From contig JAAAUF010000027.1 of NCBI GenBank assembly GCA_015499985.1, positions 35,216 to 99,215 of the forward strand: a DNA stretch of 64,000 bases, given 5' to 3'. Within the stretch, counting starts at the first letter, position 1. Each line of letters begins with the position of its first letter. This DNA comes from Haplosporangium gracile. Its lineage: Eukaryota; Mortierellomycota; Mortierellomycetes; Mortierellales; Mortierellaceae. Of the stretch, positions 23,683 through 33,968 are shown piece after piece. Made by a program: the position numbers and the translations under genes. The notes under the pieces are model-generated. The model did no database searches. It was given only the letters and a program-made list of their open reading frames with translations, and had not been told where the DNA came from.

Positions 23683-24042
23683 ATGAAAATATCTACCATA
23701 TTATTCGCACTCGTCATCCTGGACGACAAGACTACGACCGCGGTGCATTCCAAAAGCAAAGGATCCTATTTTGACAAGGAGGAGCAGGGTTGGGTGGTCC
23801 CTTGTTTGTTGAGTAAAATCAAGACAGGTTCTATAGGGTTCATATTAGCAGAGAGAGTATTTAAGGTATCGATGGCGCATATTGTGTAGGAACCTTTGAG
23901 GAAGGGAAGTAAAGTGTGTTATTCGGGGGTCCAGAGTATGGGTAGTCCTGCTTGGACCTTGGTGGATATGTTTATCAAGAACAATTATTGTATCTTTAAT
24001 CAGTCTACCATCCCCTCTGTTAGCATTACGCCTCTCAAATAA
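23683..24042 (+). pseudogene. Internally deleted copy of the aspartic protease
   Basis: Starts with a signal-like MKISTILFALV and jumps directly to the protease C-terminus: 'SYFDKEEQGWVVPCLLS' matches 'SSFSEDAQGWVVPCALA' of the full gene, then 'CYSGVQSMG', 'FIKNNYCIFN' and 'SVSITPLK'. About 300 residues, including both catalytic aspartates, are missing. A TAG stop (23887-23889) replaces the Trp codon of 'LADLAWQ'. It cannot encode an active enzyme. Confidence 0.85.
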
Positions 24043-24636
24043 ACGAAACATGATTTTTTTTGTGCTTGAAGAAAGCTAAATAAGAGCGTCAAAGGTGACT
24101 TCACAAGTGCATCATCTACGTACGATTATGTGATTTGACGCGTCGACTACTTAGGAGTGGAAGAAGTGGGGGAGGAGGACGATCTTTGTTGCTATTGACC
24201 CATCCCTTACTTATCTTACGCTCTGTGACCTCTCTCATCATTTTCTCAATTGTTGCGACCATTTTCTTAGCCACGACGACCCGTGTGCCAGTACTGCTGC
24301 TGACTGCGGGCAACGGATGGGACTAAAGTTCTTTGGAGTAACCTTATCATATACTATTTTACACGGCCCTCGTACGTCAGATCTTACTTTGCATTTTCTA
24401 ATTCCTATTGTTGTTGTTGTTGGAGAATTCTGGGAAAGAACTCTTAGCCAGCCTTTCTTTGTACCAAACTCTCTTTTGACTTTTATGTTTCGTCTTACAA
24501 CGTGGTAAGTTACATGCCTTCGCATTGGCTATTCATTACTCTCGCTCTCACGTTTAACCATTACCTATACTTCTCTGGTTCCAGAACTGCGGAAAGGGAC
24601 GCAGAAGAATTTGGCACACTAGAGCCAGGAAGGAAA
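24043..24636. other. Intergenic, nothing recognised
   Basis: About 590 bp of spacer. Short frames on both strands show no family resemblance. Confidence 0.4.
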
Positions 24637-24916
24637 ATGCAAGGATCAGCTAAACCGCCCGTCAGTATTGTCGATACTGGCCTGGGCAAACTCCTCATAG
24701 GAATATTGTTCGAGTGCGCTGATATCCCCTACCTCATCCTCGAACGAGTCCCGAACTTCAAACCCCTCGGTAATCCTCCCATCCTTCCCTCCTTCCCTTC
24801 TTCCTTCTGCCCTGGCTTTCACCCTTTGTAATGTGATTATGACGCCCCTTTTTTTCCAACGCTGACATTCATTTGAATGGACAGGATCGGCGATGACTCT
24901 AGGAGGGCGGTGAATA
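24637..24916 (+). pseudogene. FAD-dependent monooxygenase, 5' remnant
   Basis: Two pieces join across a GT-AG intron (24637-24769, 24885-24916): 'KPPVSIVDTGLGKLLIGILFE' then 'IPYLILERVPNFKPLGSAMTLGGR' and a stop. The layout matches the N-terminal Rossmann fold of class A flavin monooxygenases (GxGxxG, then the acidic residue of 'ER', then 'KPLGSAM'). The expected GAG in the glycine motif reads DTG, and the gene stops after about 54 codons of a normal 400-450. It is a relic. Confidence 0.6.
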
Positions 24917-25391
24917 TCCAGATGCGCCTACCCCCCCTAGACCTTCGTCATCGTACTCTTCTCCGAAAAAAAACGACTGCACCACTGCTACCGAAAGCGC
25001 GAAAATTGAGGTCGATTCCAACTATGCCTGTGTCAAGATTAACTTTCCTGTCTGTTCCGACAACACAAAACCCGATATCTCCTGTGTTTTGTACGATGCC
25101 GAAGGATGAACTGACGCGAACATGATTACGATAGTGGACGAATTTGGGTCGTGTGCGTGTTGTGCACTAGTTTTTGGCGGACGAGAAGCATGTCCTTAGC
25201 ATTCGCTGCATGTGAAATACATGTAGTGTTGTTATGGTCTTAGCACTGCAACGTGTCTGTTCATGTCATTGTTATTATCGTCGCGAAAAGTACAACGAAT
25301 AAAAAATGTGTGTGTTTTTTTCATTTTAAATCCCGAGAATCACCTCCCCCATCCCCCCCCCCCCCCCCCCCTTTTTTTTTTCTATTGGGAC
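24917..25391. other. Intergenic with C/T homopolymer
   Basis: Holds one frame with several Cys codons (about 24950-25115), too short and degenerate to name. A run of about 18 C followed by 11 T lies at 25352-25381, close to the stop codon of the F-box gene. Confidence 0.4.
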
Positions 25392-26966
25392 TCAAGAAGG
25401 ACATTCATAGTGACAATCATAAAACCTCGGCGTGAAATGAATATTATCATTCCGAATACCGCGTGCCTCAAACAACTTAAATATCGCCTCCCAGCCCTCA
25501 GAGTCCTGTGTCAGGGGCCCCGTGAACTCTCGCAGCCTCGGCCAATGTTTCAACATCCATTCTATATCCTCCGGGCGAGCATTATCAAACGTCTTTTCGA
25601 CCCTCACCGCCCGTAGCCTTCGTAAGTTGGTCATTTGGCCCAGTCCTGAATCTAGTCTCCATTGGAGCGGCGGGTCTTGTTTCTTGAGAGGTATCGACGT
25701 TGCTGTAGCTGTTGTTGTGATCGCTGCTGTAGTTTCTATAGAAGAATACTCCCACATAAAGTCCTCGTCCACGTCCAGGTCTTCGAGTTGCTCTAGTCGG
25801 GAGAGATACCAAAAGACTGTTGGGCTGAACAGGTTGTCGTTCTTGATGTCGTTGTCAAAATAGAGTCGGAGCCGCTTCAATCGTTGACACACCCACGGCT
25901 GTGGGTTTGACTGTAGATCACTGAAAGCGACATGGAAGGCTTCCAGATCCTCGAGTTGGGTAAAGTTGTGCAGGATTTCCAGAATCATCGGACTCGTCAC
26001 TCGGATACATTCCCGTAGGTGGAGGACTCGTATCCCCGCAAACTGGCGGATCCGGAGCCAGCCAAAGCATTGCGGACCAAATGCCTTCGCATCTACTTCG
26101 AGACTTGTCAGTGGAGGTAGTCGACGCATAACGGCAGAGAGGACTTCGTCCGATTCCGGGACGCCGGTTAGACATAGATCTTGTAATTGTCGCCATGTCG
26201 TCTGTTCCAGCGCAGCAGCAAATTGTGGGACAGGCAATTCGGATCCTGCCATCTCCCATCGCATCCCCGTCAAGTTGTGACATCGTTTGAGCCACTCGAG
26301 ATGAATGATTGTGTTGTTAATATCACTGTACGCTGTATTGATCCCGAGTGTGATGCGATCCAGCCCCGGAAACGTCATCGGCGGCACCAAATCCGACAAC
26401 AGGCCATCTCGACCAAAACAAGCGATCTCACTGAACCGTGCACATGTACCCCAGAAAGCATTGACGGGTGCCCTCCCCAACAGATCAAAGACCCCCGTCA
26501 GTCGCAATGATCGGGGTTGCTGCAGAGTGGTCGTAATTGCATCCCAAAAGTCATTCGATGGCGTATGGTTGAGAAGATGTATAGTTAGGTCCTGAATGGT
26601 CGGGTTCAATCGAATCAAGGCCGTACTATTGACCTCCTGCAGAACTGACCATTGGACCAGTCGTGTCGGGTTGGCGCCCTTGAAATGGATTTCGAGCGAA
26701 CAAAGCCCCGGAAAAACGATGCGGTAGTACTCTGGAGGGATGATTCCGAAATTATGGAGCCGTTGGACACTATCGGCATTGGTTTGGAGTCGTGTGACAT
26801 CAATGGGCAGTTTGCCGGTTTGGAGGGTAACGTTCTTCCAGATGAGGTGGGAGAGGGATTGGTGAAGGAAGTGGCAGGCACGGACGATGGTGACAATGTC
26901 GCGTTTGGTGAGAAAGTTGCCGATGCAGGTGATGATTTCTTCTGGGAGATCGGTGATGTATGCCAT
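25392..26966 (-). CDS. F-box/LRR-like protein, intact
   Basis: A single-exon ORF of 524 aa. F-box at residues 4-45 (ITDLPEEIITCIGNFLTKRDIVTIVRAC split over the Skp1-binding helix set). Irregular leucine-rich repeats follow ('LEVDAKAFG', 'IRVLHLREC', 'LEQLEDLDVDE'), then the family end block 'EDIEWMLKHWPRLREFTG'. A short Thr/Ala-rich insertion (about 415-430) interrupts one repeat. It is the first gene of a minus-strand F-box array reaching to 38 kb. Predicted role: substrate adaptor of an SCF E3 ligase, target unknown. Confidence 0.85.
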   Translation of the reverse strand: MAYITDLPEEIITCIGNFLTKRDIVTIVRACHFLHQSLSHLIWKNVTLQTGKLPIDVTRLQTNADSVQRLHNFGIIPPEYYRIVFPGLCSLEIHFKGANPTRLVQWSVLQEVNSTALIRLNPTIQDLTIHLLNHTPSNDFWDAITTTLQQPRSLRLTGVFDLLGRAPVNAFWGTCARFSEIACFGRDGLLSDLVPPMTFPGLDRITLGINTAYSDINNTIIHLEWLKRCHNLTGMRWEMAGSELPVPQFAAALEQTTWRQLQDLCLTGVPESDEVLSAVMRRLPPLTSLEVDAKAFGPQCFGWLRIRQFAGIRVLHLRECIRVTSPMILEILHNFTQLEDLEAFHVAFSDLQSNPQPWVCQRLKRLRLYFDNDIKNDNLFSPTVFWYLSRLEQLEDLDVDEDFMWEYSSIETTAAITTTATATSIPLKKQDPPLQWRLDSGLGQMTNLRRLRAVRVEKTFDNARPEDIEWMLKHWPRLREFTGPLTQDSEGWEAIFKLFEARGIRNDNIHFTPRFYDCHYECPS

Positions 26967-27182
26967 GAGAAGGTTGTTGACGTTGTTGTTGAATGTAAAA
27001 AATGACAGAAAGAAGAAGAAAGAGCGCGAGGACAGAAATTGACCGACAATAAAAGGAGTTCAAAAAATGAAATGGTAACGCGTTGTTAACGCGTCACAGC
27101 CAAACATTAATTACTGATCAATGATTTAATGCTGTAGTAATATCAACTGCAATAGCCCTTTTGATCAATTATCAGTTATTAT

Positions 27183-28437
27183 TCACCAGCTACAGCCTAC
27201 CACACCACCCATCATCCGCCTCCAAAACAACATTGTGCTGCTCAAACAGATCCAGAAATTGCTTCTGTGTCCTGGATCCTGCGACAGCCTACAAGTCAAC
27301 CTCTCGAGCACCGGCCAGTGACCCAACATCCACTGGACATCCTCCATCCCTGCATCATTAAACAAGCTGTCACTCACCAGAGTCCTCAGTCCTCTCAAAG
27401 TAGAGAGATGCTGCAGTCCTGAATCTAATCGCCATCGAAGAGAACTCTGTCGCTTCACCCGACTGAAGATGTTCCATGACAAGGTCCAAGTATAGCGCAA
27501 ATTGAGGTCCAAGGTCTCTAATTTTTTCAGTCTCGAGAGCTACTCGGATGCAAGCTCACCGACCTTGTTGGGCCTTGTCGGATCGTTCGTAAATAAGGCC
27601 TCCAAGTGCTTCAGCCCCAAACAAATCCATAGCTCTGGATTTGATCGGATATCACTGACAGAAATGGAGAATGCCTTGAACGCTTCCAGCAAGGAACATC
27701 CTGTCAGAACATCAAATGTCATTCTGCTCAAAAGTCCGTGACATCCTTGCATGTCGAGCGTCCTGATGTTGTCGAACAAAAGCTGCTGAAGAAACCTAAA
27801 GCTCTGCGAATTAAAACCCGTCGACTCGTACTGAAAATGCTCCAGGGGTGGTAAGTGTTGGGTGACCAACGAAAGGCGAACATCTGAACCACCAGATCTT
27901 GTCAATACAAGGTCGGTGAGTTGTGCCCTCGTCAGCTGTTCCAATGCCTTGGCAAAAACCTCGATCGGAAACTCTGTGTGGCGGTTAAGTATGTGCAGTT
28001 TGGTGAGGTTGGGGCACATCCTGGACCACTTCATGTTGCCGCCGGCAGACGTTCTTCGCGATATGGGCTCTCAGGTCCACTGTCAGCCGTTGGAGTCGGG
28101 AAAAGGAGATTGTCGGCTGGACAGACGAGTTCGCAAATCCATGTTTACTGACAGAAAATTTCTCGGAGCGGGTGCAAGCCCTCCAGAATAAGTCCAGCGC
28201 GTCGTCCTGAAGGACTTGAATAACATGAAAGTCGAGGCATCGAGGGTTCTTCAGGACCGTAAAGACCATCGTCCAAAAGACGCTGGTTGTCTCAAGCTCC
28301 CAGAAGTGACGTAGAGGTGTTTGATGGTCGGATTGAGTCGGACAAGGGTTGAGTAGTTTTTTTTTTTGGAGACGTATGTGTTCGAGCTGTATGTTTGCAA
28401 TGTCGTTCATTGGCAAGTCAGAAAGGTTGACCCGCAC
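27183..28437 (-). pseudogene. F-box/LRR pseudogene lacking the F-box
   Basis: The LRR body is recognisable in pieces: 'PRCLDFHVIQVLQDDALDLFWRAC', then after a one-base frameshift near 28040 'MCPNLTKLHIL...ALEQLTRAQLTDLVL', then an in-frame TAG at 27540-27542 followed by 'LSRLKKLETLDLNL' and the end block 'EDVQWMLGHWPVLERLT'. A further frame break lies at the A-run near 28360. The region that should encode the F-box is missing or replaced by the tail of the upstream copy. Confidence 0.75.
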
Positions 28438-29832
28438 TCGTCTATAACCAACTCCTGGATGGTATCCAAAAGCGAGACAGTCCTGAGTTTCGTCAGCGTC
28501 GACAAATGACCTAGTCCATGCTCCAAATTCCAGGGCAAGTGATACGTGCTCTCTGGCACAACATCAGACAGTTTCCGAACATCCAGTATATCCATACTAA
28601 GGTTCAGACTCTCCAGTTTGGACAATCTCGAGAGGGTCTCAAACGCCTTCTTGCTCGACGCCTCCGTGTCGACGGCGATTATCGTCTCCAGTCGCTTCAG
28701 TCCCAAGTAAACCCAAAATCGCTGCTCGTTGTCAATATCCTGGCGTTGATGATCACTCCGTTAATATCCTCCAAATGAACACATTCCTGCAGTACTCCCA
28801 ACGCCATCCTGCTGGTGAAATAGAGAATTCCGGTCACATCCAGAACCCTGAGGGTGTTGAACAGTCGCACACGAAGGGTGTTGAAAGTCAAATGCCCAAA
28901 TCCGAATAATCGTAGTCGAAAACAACGCAGAGGCGGTAGATGAGCCAACGTCGCCGCAAAAGTATCATCCCGTTAATCCAGCTTGCCCAGCGACAAACCT
29001 TCCAGCCTTGGCCACGTTCCTTGCTCCAAAGCCTCCGCAAACGTGTTGGACGGGATTCTGTACGAGTCAAACGTCCAATGCAACTTTGTCAAGGACACTG
29101 CCGGAACCAGGCAAGCTACTCCTCATTGTAGAAGCCCATCTGGAACTTGACTGGAGATCGGAGTCATATTCGTTGAAGCCGAGGGAACGAGAGTTGCGAC
29201 AAAAGGCTTGTGGAGCCCATGTTGTTGGCCCAGCAGTAAATCTCTTCGAATAAGCTGCATGCTTTCCAGAAAGAATTGAGGATTTCGCCGTGGGTTCGAT
29301 TCAAGCCCGCGACAAAGAGCCGAATTGGGTGACTGAGTGTCGTCGAGATAGCGTCCCAAAAGTCAGCAGTGGGTTGAGGATCGCATATCTCTATTTTGAT
29401 TTCCTTGATGGTCGGGTTCAGTCGAATAGGCTCTGCTCTATGGCGATGCTGCTCTGCTTGCATTGACATGTCAAGCGCGTGGTAGCTGGTGTCCAGGTAC
29501 AGTCCAAGTGTATGGAGGTGTGAGAACACGATAGCGTAGTGCTTTGGGTGAAAAGGACCGTGGAGGCTGAGGTTTTGAACAAGAGGTGCATGTTCTTCCA
29601 GTCTGGTGTTCGTAATGATGGGCCTGTCAGGCGGGATGTCGACCCTCTTACCATGGAGACGGAAGTTGAAGTGAGGAAAGTCGGATTGAATGTAGACTTC
29701 CTTCCAGAGTGGGGTGATGAGAGCCTGGAATAGCTTGCGACAAGTATTTGCAAGCCGGAGGCGAGTTGTTCTGTCGAGGTAATCTGCCATTAAATAGATG
29801 ATCTCCTGCGGGAGAGTGGTGATTCCTGCCAT
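28407..29832 (-). pseudogene. F-box/LRR pseudogene with several frame breaks
   Basis: A good start (MAGITTLPQEIIYLMADYL) and an open N-terminal half to about 29170 ('FWKACSLFEEIYCWANNMG'). Then stops and a frameshift at about 29170-29090, a TAA near 28977, another frameshift near 28720, and the tail 'GLKRLETIIAVDTEASSKKAF'. The body is very close to the intact gene at 29987-31528 and to the copy at 35605-37125. All of the protein beyond about residue 220 is lost. Confidence 0.75.
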
Positions 29833-29986
29833 GTTTGTTCCCTGTTCCGTGTTGTGCCTTGTAAGATCGAAAAGGATAAGGAAATGAAATTGGCGGTTAA
29901 AAGGATTATTTATTTCACTTCTTGGACCCTGCTTTGGTGGCTGCCAAATGCTAAAAAAAATAAAGATATTCAACAAGTGCTTAACT

Positions 29987-31528
29987 TTAACCAGCTATGG
30001 CCGTTATTTTTTGCGAGGTCGACCCTCTAACTTCCTCGAGCGCCGGCCAAGTGTCGTACATCCACTTGAGATCCTCCTTTGCAATCTCCTGATCGTCGCC
30101 TTCAAACGCCACACTCTTAAGTTTCTTTAACGTCGTCAGACGATTCAGTCCATGATCCATGCTCCATCTCAAAGACTGGGCGCCAGAAGGGATAACCACA
30201 GTGCGGACGAAATATGGGGTGAGCATCTTATCCTGACCGAAATCCTGACTAAAATCCAGATACTCCAAGTTCGTCAGTCGCGAGAGGGCCTCAAAGGCCA
30301 TCTTGTTCGAACCAATCGATGTGGATACGAATATTGTCACCAACCGCTTTAATCCAAGACATGCCCATGGCCGTGTAATGTCTATACTCCCAGCCTCAAT
30401 GAGGATCGTCTTGAACTCCTCCAGATGGACACACGACTCTAGCACGTTCACAGCCATCGCACTGGAAAATACAAACGCCCGAACCACATCCAGTGCCTTG
30501 ATGTTCGCGAACAATCGCACACGAAGGGCACTGAACACCGACCAACCGAAGCGCTCAGTCTCTAGACAAAAACGACGTAATGGTGGCAATTGAGAAACAA
30601 TACGAGTCAACTCTGATTCATTGCCGAATCCGCCCACCGAGAGATCCTCCAGACACGGCCACGCCCCCTGTTCCAGAGCCTCCAAGAATCCAGCTGTCGG
30701 GAAATTATACGGAACAAATCTCCAATGCAACCGCGTCAAGCTGGGGCACCGTCTAATCCAAGCAAACTGCCGAGGTGTATCGAAACTCTCGCAGTACCCT
30801 TCGAACGAGATTCGCTGGAGTCGAGGAAAGGTGAGCTGTGGAAGGAGAGTGGAGTTGCCTAATAATGTAGCGTTGAGAATGACCTCCTCAAACAGGCTGC
30901 ACGCTCTCCAGAACGCGTCTAGGGTGTCGCCCTGGATGCGGTCCATACCAGCCACTTGGAGCCGAGTCGGATTGGTGAGTGTTGTCGAGACGGCGTCCCA
31001 AAAGTCGGCAGGGAGTTGGGATGCACTATCATCAATGCGCACCTGGAGATCCTTGATGGTCGGGTTGAGTCGTATCAGGTTCGCGCTATTGGAATGGTCC
31101 TCTGCTCTTATCATATCGTGGAATCCTACTCCCCGAAAGGCTTTTTTTGTGACGGTAGACGCATGGTAGGTGTTGTCGTAAAATAACAAAAGGGTGTAAA
31201 GCCGAGGGAAGACGATGTAATAGAGATCTGGCTGGAGGGGACCCTGGATACTGAGAAGACGGACGAAGGGCGCGTGTGGTCTCAATCGTTTACTTGTGAT
31301 GCATGGCTTCTTTGGAGTTGTGTTGAGCCGACTATAGCTTGGGCGATGGAACATATAGTGAGGAAGGTCCGACGTTAAGTAGACCTCCTTCCACAGTTGA
31401 GGGATGAGAGACTGGTAGATGTTGTGGCAGGTGGTGGCGAGCTGATGTCGATCTCTCTTGTGAAGGTAGACTGTGATCATCGTGAGCAGTTCCTGGGGTA
31501 AGTCGCATATTCCTGTCATTCTAATCAA
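29987..31528 (-). CDS. F-box/LRR-like protein, intact
   Basis: A single-exon ORF of 513 aa; translation may start at the second ATG (31519, MTGICDLPQ). F-box at about residues 5-50 (ICDLPQELLTMITVYLHKRDR), then leucine-rich repeats ('FANIKALDVVRAF', 'LTNLEYLDFSQ') and the end block 'EDLKWMYDTWPALEEVRG'. It is the functional-looking member of a subfamily with broken copies at 28407-29832, 33335-33508 and 35605-37125. It lies head to head with the zinc-finger gene at 31772, about 245 bp apart, so the two may share a promoter. Confidence 0.86.
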   Translation of the reverse strand: MIRMTGICDLPQELLTMITVYLHKRDRHQLATTCHNIYQSLIPQLWKEVYLTSDLPHYMFHRPSYSRLNTTPKKPCITSKRLRPHAPFVRLLSIQGPLQPDLYYIVFPRLYTLLLFYDNTYHASTVTKKAFRGVGFHDMIRAEDHSNSANLIRLNPTIKDLQVRIDDSASQLPADFWDAVSTTLTNPTRLQVAGMDRIQGDTLDAFWRACSLFEEVILNATLLGNSTLLPQLTFPRLQRISFEGYCESFDTPRQFAWIRRCPSLTRLHWRFVPYNFPTAGFLEALEQGAWPCLEDLSVGGFGNESELTRIVSQLPPLRRFCLETERFGWSVFSALRVRLFANIKALDVVRAFVFSSAMAVNVLESCVHLEEFKTILIEAGSIDITRPWACLGLKRLVTIFVSTSIGSNKMAFEALSRLTNLEYLDFSQDFGQDKMLTPYFVRTVVIPSGAQSLRWSMDHGLNRLTTLKKLKSVAFEGDDQEIAKEDLKWMYDTWPALEEVRGSTSQKITAIAG

Positions 31529-31771
31529 GTCGTTGTCAGTTGGGTTGCTTGTGTCGTGAGAGAGCTGAAAGTGTTTAAAAGAAGAAGGAAAGAAAGCCGC
31601 ATTTTATCCATGTTGAGTCCCTTTTAGTGGCAAACTCACGGGATGGGGAAACGCAGAACGCGATATTAGACGTTTCTGCTCTCACTCACGTTTCTTCTCC
31701 TTCGGTTTCTCGCTATCTCTCGTTACCTACTGCCTTTTCTCTCTCTCGTTTATTTCACATACACACGCACC

Positions 31772-32605
31772 ATGAAACGAACTATAGAACAACCCTCAGC
31801 CCATGCACCTCCCACAAAAAAAAGCCCCTACTTTATCCCCAGAGCCGGCAATCCACCCTCTCCACCTCCAGGCGTGACAGCAGAGATGTGCAGCTTTGAC
31901 ATTTGCAGCAAACGACTCACCGAGCACGATGCCAAGAAGCTGGCCGATCACGATCGGTCATTCCACAGGAGACATGCTGTCCATGTCACCTTCTCTTCCC
32001 GAGGAGCAGGAGGAACATCAGTGCAGCAACAGACGATAGAGAGACACGCTTCAGGTTATTACTTCTGCCCTCACCGACCTTGTGCTGTTCAAACCGATAG
32101 CAGCAGTAGTGGCGGTAGCAGTAGTAATAACAGCAGCAGTAACAGCGGGCCCTTCAGGTGTTACAACAAAGACAGCTTTATCACGCACTGTCGCAGGGCT
32201 CATGGACTCGAGGTGCAAAAGCAGTACACTCCTCTTGCTGCCGATCCATCGTTCTTGTCGTACACGTCGCTGACATCGTCATCCTCGTCCTCTGCCGCCG
32301 CCGTCGCTGCTGCTGCTGCTGCTGCTGGTTCCAGCCGATTCAATCCATTGTCCCTTGAAGAAGGAGGAGGGATCGATCCTTTACTCCCTACTGGCTCGAC
32401 GACAGATAACCTGCTTTTGCAGTTGTTGCTAGCCATGGACGACATCAAGACCGCGATCAACAACCAATCAAAGACCATCACCAAGGCAATCAATAAACAA
32501 TCTGCGGCGATCACGGCGGCGATCAATGAGCAGACAGAAGTCCTCAGGGAGCACACGGCGGCGATCAACAATCATACAGCGGCGATCAACGATCAATATG
32601 AGTAA
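31772..32605 (+). CDS. Zinc-finger protein with C-terminal heptad repeats
   Basis: An ORF of 277 aa. Finger 1 is at about residues 40-67: C-x4-C (CSFDIC) and H-x4-H (HDRSFH). Finger 2 is split: C-x4-C (CPHRPC, about 98-103), a Ser/Gly/Asn-rich insert, then FRCYNKDSFITHCRRAH. A Ser and Ala homopolymer region follows. Residues about 220-275 hold seven-residue repeats of the type 'TAAIN-x-H/Q', which should form a coiled coil or helical bundle. Nuclear DNA or RNA binding is plausible but not shown. DNA just beyond the stop still resembles the paralogue's C-terminal coding part, so this copy has probably lost its C-terminus. Confidence 0.7.
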   Translation: MKRTIEQPSAHAPPTKKSPYFIPRAGNPPSPPPGVTAEMCSFDICSKRLTEHDAKKLADHDRSFHRRHAVHVTFSSRGAGGTSVQQQTIERHASGYYFCPHRPCAVQTDSSSSGGSSSNNSSSNSGPFRCYNKDSFITHCRRAHGLEVQKQYTPLAADPSFLSYTSLTSSSSSSAAAVAAAAAAAGSSRFNPLSLEEGGGIDPLLPTGSTTDNLLLQLLLAMDDIKTAINNQSKTITKAINKQSAAITAAINEQTEVLREHTAAINNHTAAINDQYE

Positions 32606-33334
32606 TGGCTTCAGTTACAACTACAACAGTAGCCAACAGGAATAACAGTAACGACAGGACGCTACTAGTTATTGGCATCAAATACCAAAGCAGCAGGAAA
32701 TTATAGTGAACGTCGCCTGGCCACCCAGTCTGGTAAGTGTTGGCATGCTTCTTTCGTTCTTTATTTTGAATTCTTGTTGTGCATTTATTTTGATTTGTAA
32801 TTAATATGATATGCGCGTTTTACACGTACTCACATCATGTATTTAGCAGACACAATATCATTCTGCAATGGAAGCAGACTTTCAGCGCGCGCTTTTTTTA
32901 TTCCCTCAGACGCGACAGCAACATCTTCCTCGCTGTCCTCCTCCGTCAAAGACTCTGCCATTGACAAACGTCAGCAACAACTACGAATTAGGTCATTGAG
33001 CGCAAATGTCAAAATCATGAACGAATATGATTTTCGTTACTCCACTTCTTTTTCGCGTCGAACTCTTTTCTTGTGTTTCCTGTCGTTATTCTTCTGCTCA
33101 TACTTAATTGCATTCCCTTCTCCTCTTGCTACATTCTTCCCTCTCTTTCTCTCACTTCGTTAATCTCTTCGCTACCTCTTTCCACCATTCTCCCTTTTCT
33201 CTTCTCACCTCCTCATGCACTCTACTAAACGTGTTTGGCAAAGTAAAAAAAACAACAATGTTAGACGAAACACTTCAGCACTCAGTAGTTCTATTTGAAG
33301 GAAGATGCGCCTTACTATGGGAAAGTTCCAGTGT
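32606..33334. other. Decayed 3' part of the zinc-finger gene, then spacer
   Basis: At about 32660-32730 a frame reading 'YWHQIPKQQEIIVNVAW' parallels 'RGNEIPGQQENTVRVAF' of the second copy and is followed by a GTAAGT donor. This marks former coding sequence now out of frame with the upstream stop. The end of the spacer (about 33230-33250, ggcaaagtaaaaaa) matches the 3' flank of the second copy at about 35438, giving one border of the duplication. Confidence 0.5.
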
Positions 33335-33508
33335 TCAAGAAAACACCGAACAACAGCGGTTCGACTTCAACCTCCCAACGATCGTCTGATCGAAATCCGA
33401 CATGTCCAGCCCTCGAATCTCCTTGAGCGCCGACAAGTTGTTGATCATCCATTTCACCTTCTCCCCTTCTTTCGTCTGTTCCTGCGGGAGATCGGTGAAT
33501 CTTGTCAT
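33335..33508 (-). pseudogene. Miniature F-box gene: start and end fused by internal deletion
   Basis: An open frame of 57 codons. It begins like the array's F-box proteins (MTRFTDLPQE) and passes straight into the family's end block 'VKWMINNLSALKEIRGL', which in full-length relatives lies about 440 residues later. The deletion kept the frame, so a tiny protein could still be made, but neither F-box nor LRR is complete. It occupies the position relative to the second zinc-finger gene that the intact F-box gene holds relative to the first. Confidence 0.7.
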
Positions 33509-33968
33509 GCCCGTCGTTTGTTTATTTGTTTGTTTGTTGGTTTTATTATGCTGTGCCGTGGAAAATCAAAAAGGAGTAAATGAAGAAAGGGGGAAGCAAC
33601 CAAATTTATCCTGTGGTAGAAGATTCAGGAGATTCGAAAACAGACGAAGCAAACATGTGCGCTCTTCGAGTTATCGTTTTGGTGGCCAAAGCGAGACAGG
33701 GACATTGGAACAGGAACGAAACCGCGACATGCTCAAAACGGACTCCAATTATTATTATCTTTTTACTTTCTTGTTCACCAAACTGTTTGCTCCCTCTTCT
33801 GACAACCAACGCTTTCTTCACAAGACCCACCCACACATTCTTCTCCTTCTTCTTCTTCTTCCACTTCCTCTTCCTCTTTTGCTCTTTCATTGCTTTTGTC
33901 TCTCCTTTTCCCTTTCTTTTTCTCTCACGCGTCTTCTTTCTCTTCCTCTCCTTCCTCTCGCACACACC
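33509..33968. promoter_or_regulatory. Divergent upstream region of the second zinc-finger copy
   Basis: 460 bp between the miniature F-box frame and the zinc-finger ATG. The last 140 bp are strongly pyrimidine-rich (CTTCTTCTT, CTTTCTTTTTCTCTC), the same kind of leader as before the first copy at 31680-31770. Confidence 0.5.

Noticed and set aside
24950..25115. Plus-strand frame with several Cys codons (KNDCTTATESAKIEVDSNYA...)
   Set aside because: Looks like part of a secreted Cys-rich protein but has no start, no signal peptide and no recognisable family; too little to call.
33606..33965. Minus-strand Lys/Arg/Glu-rich ORF of 119 codons
   Set aside because: It is the complement of the pyrimidine-rich leader of the zinc-finger gene; the composition is explained by the CT tract.
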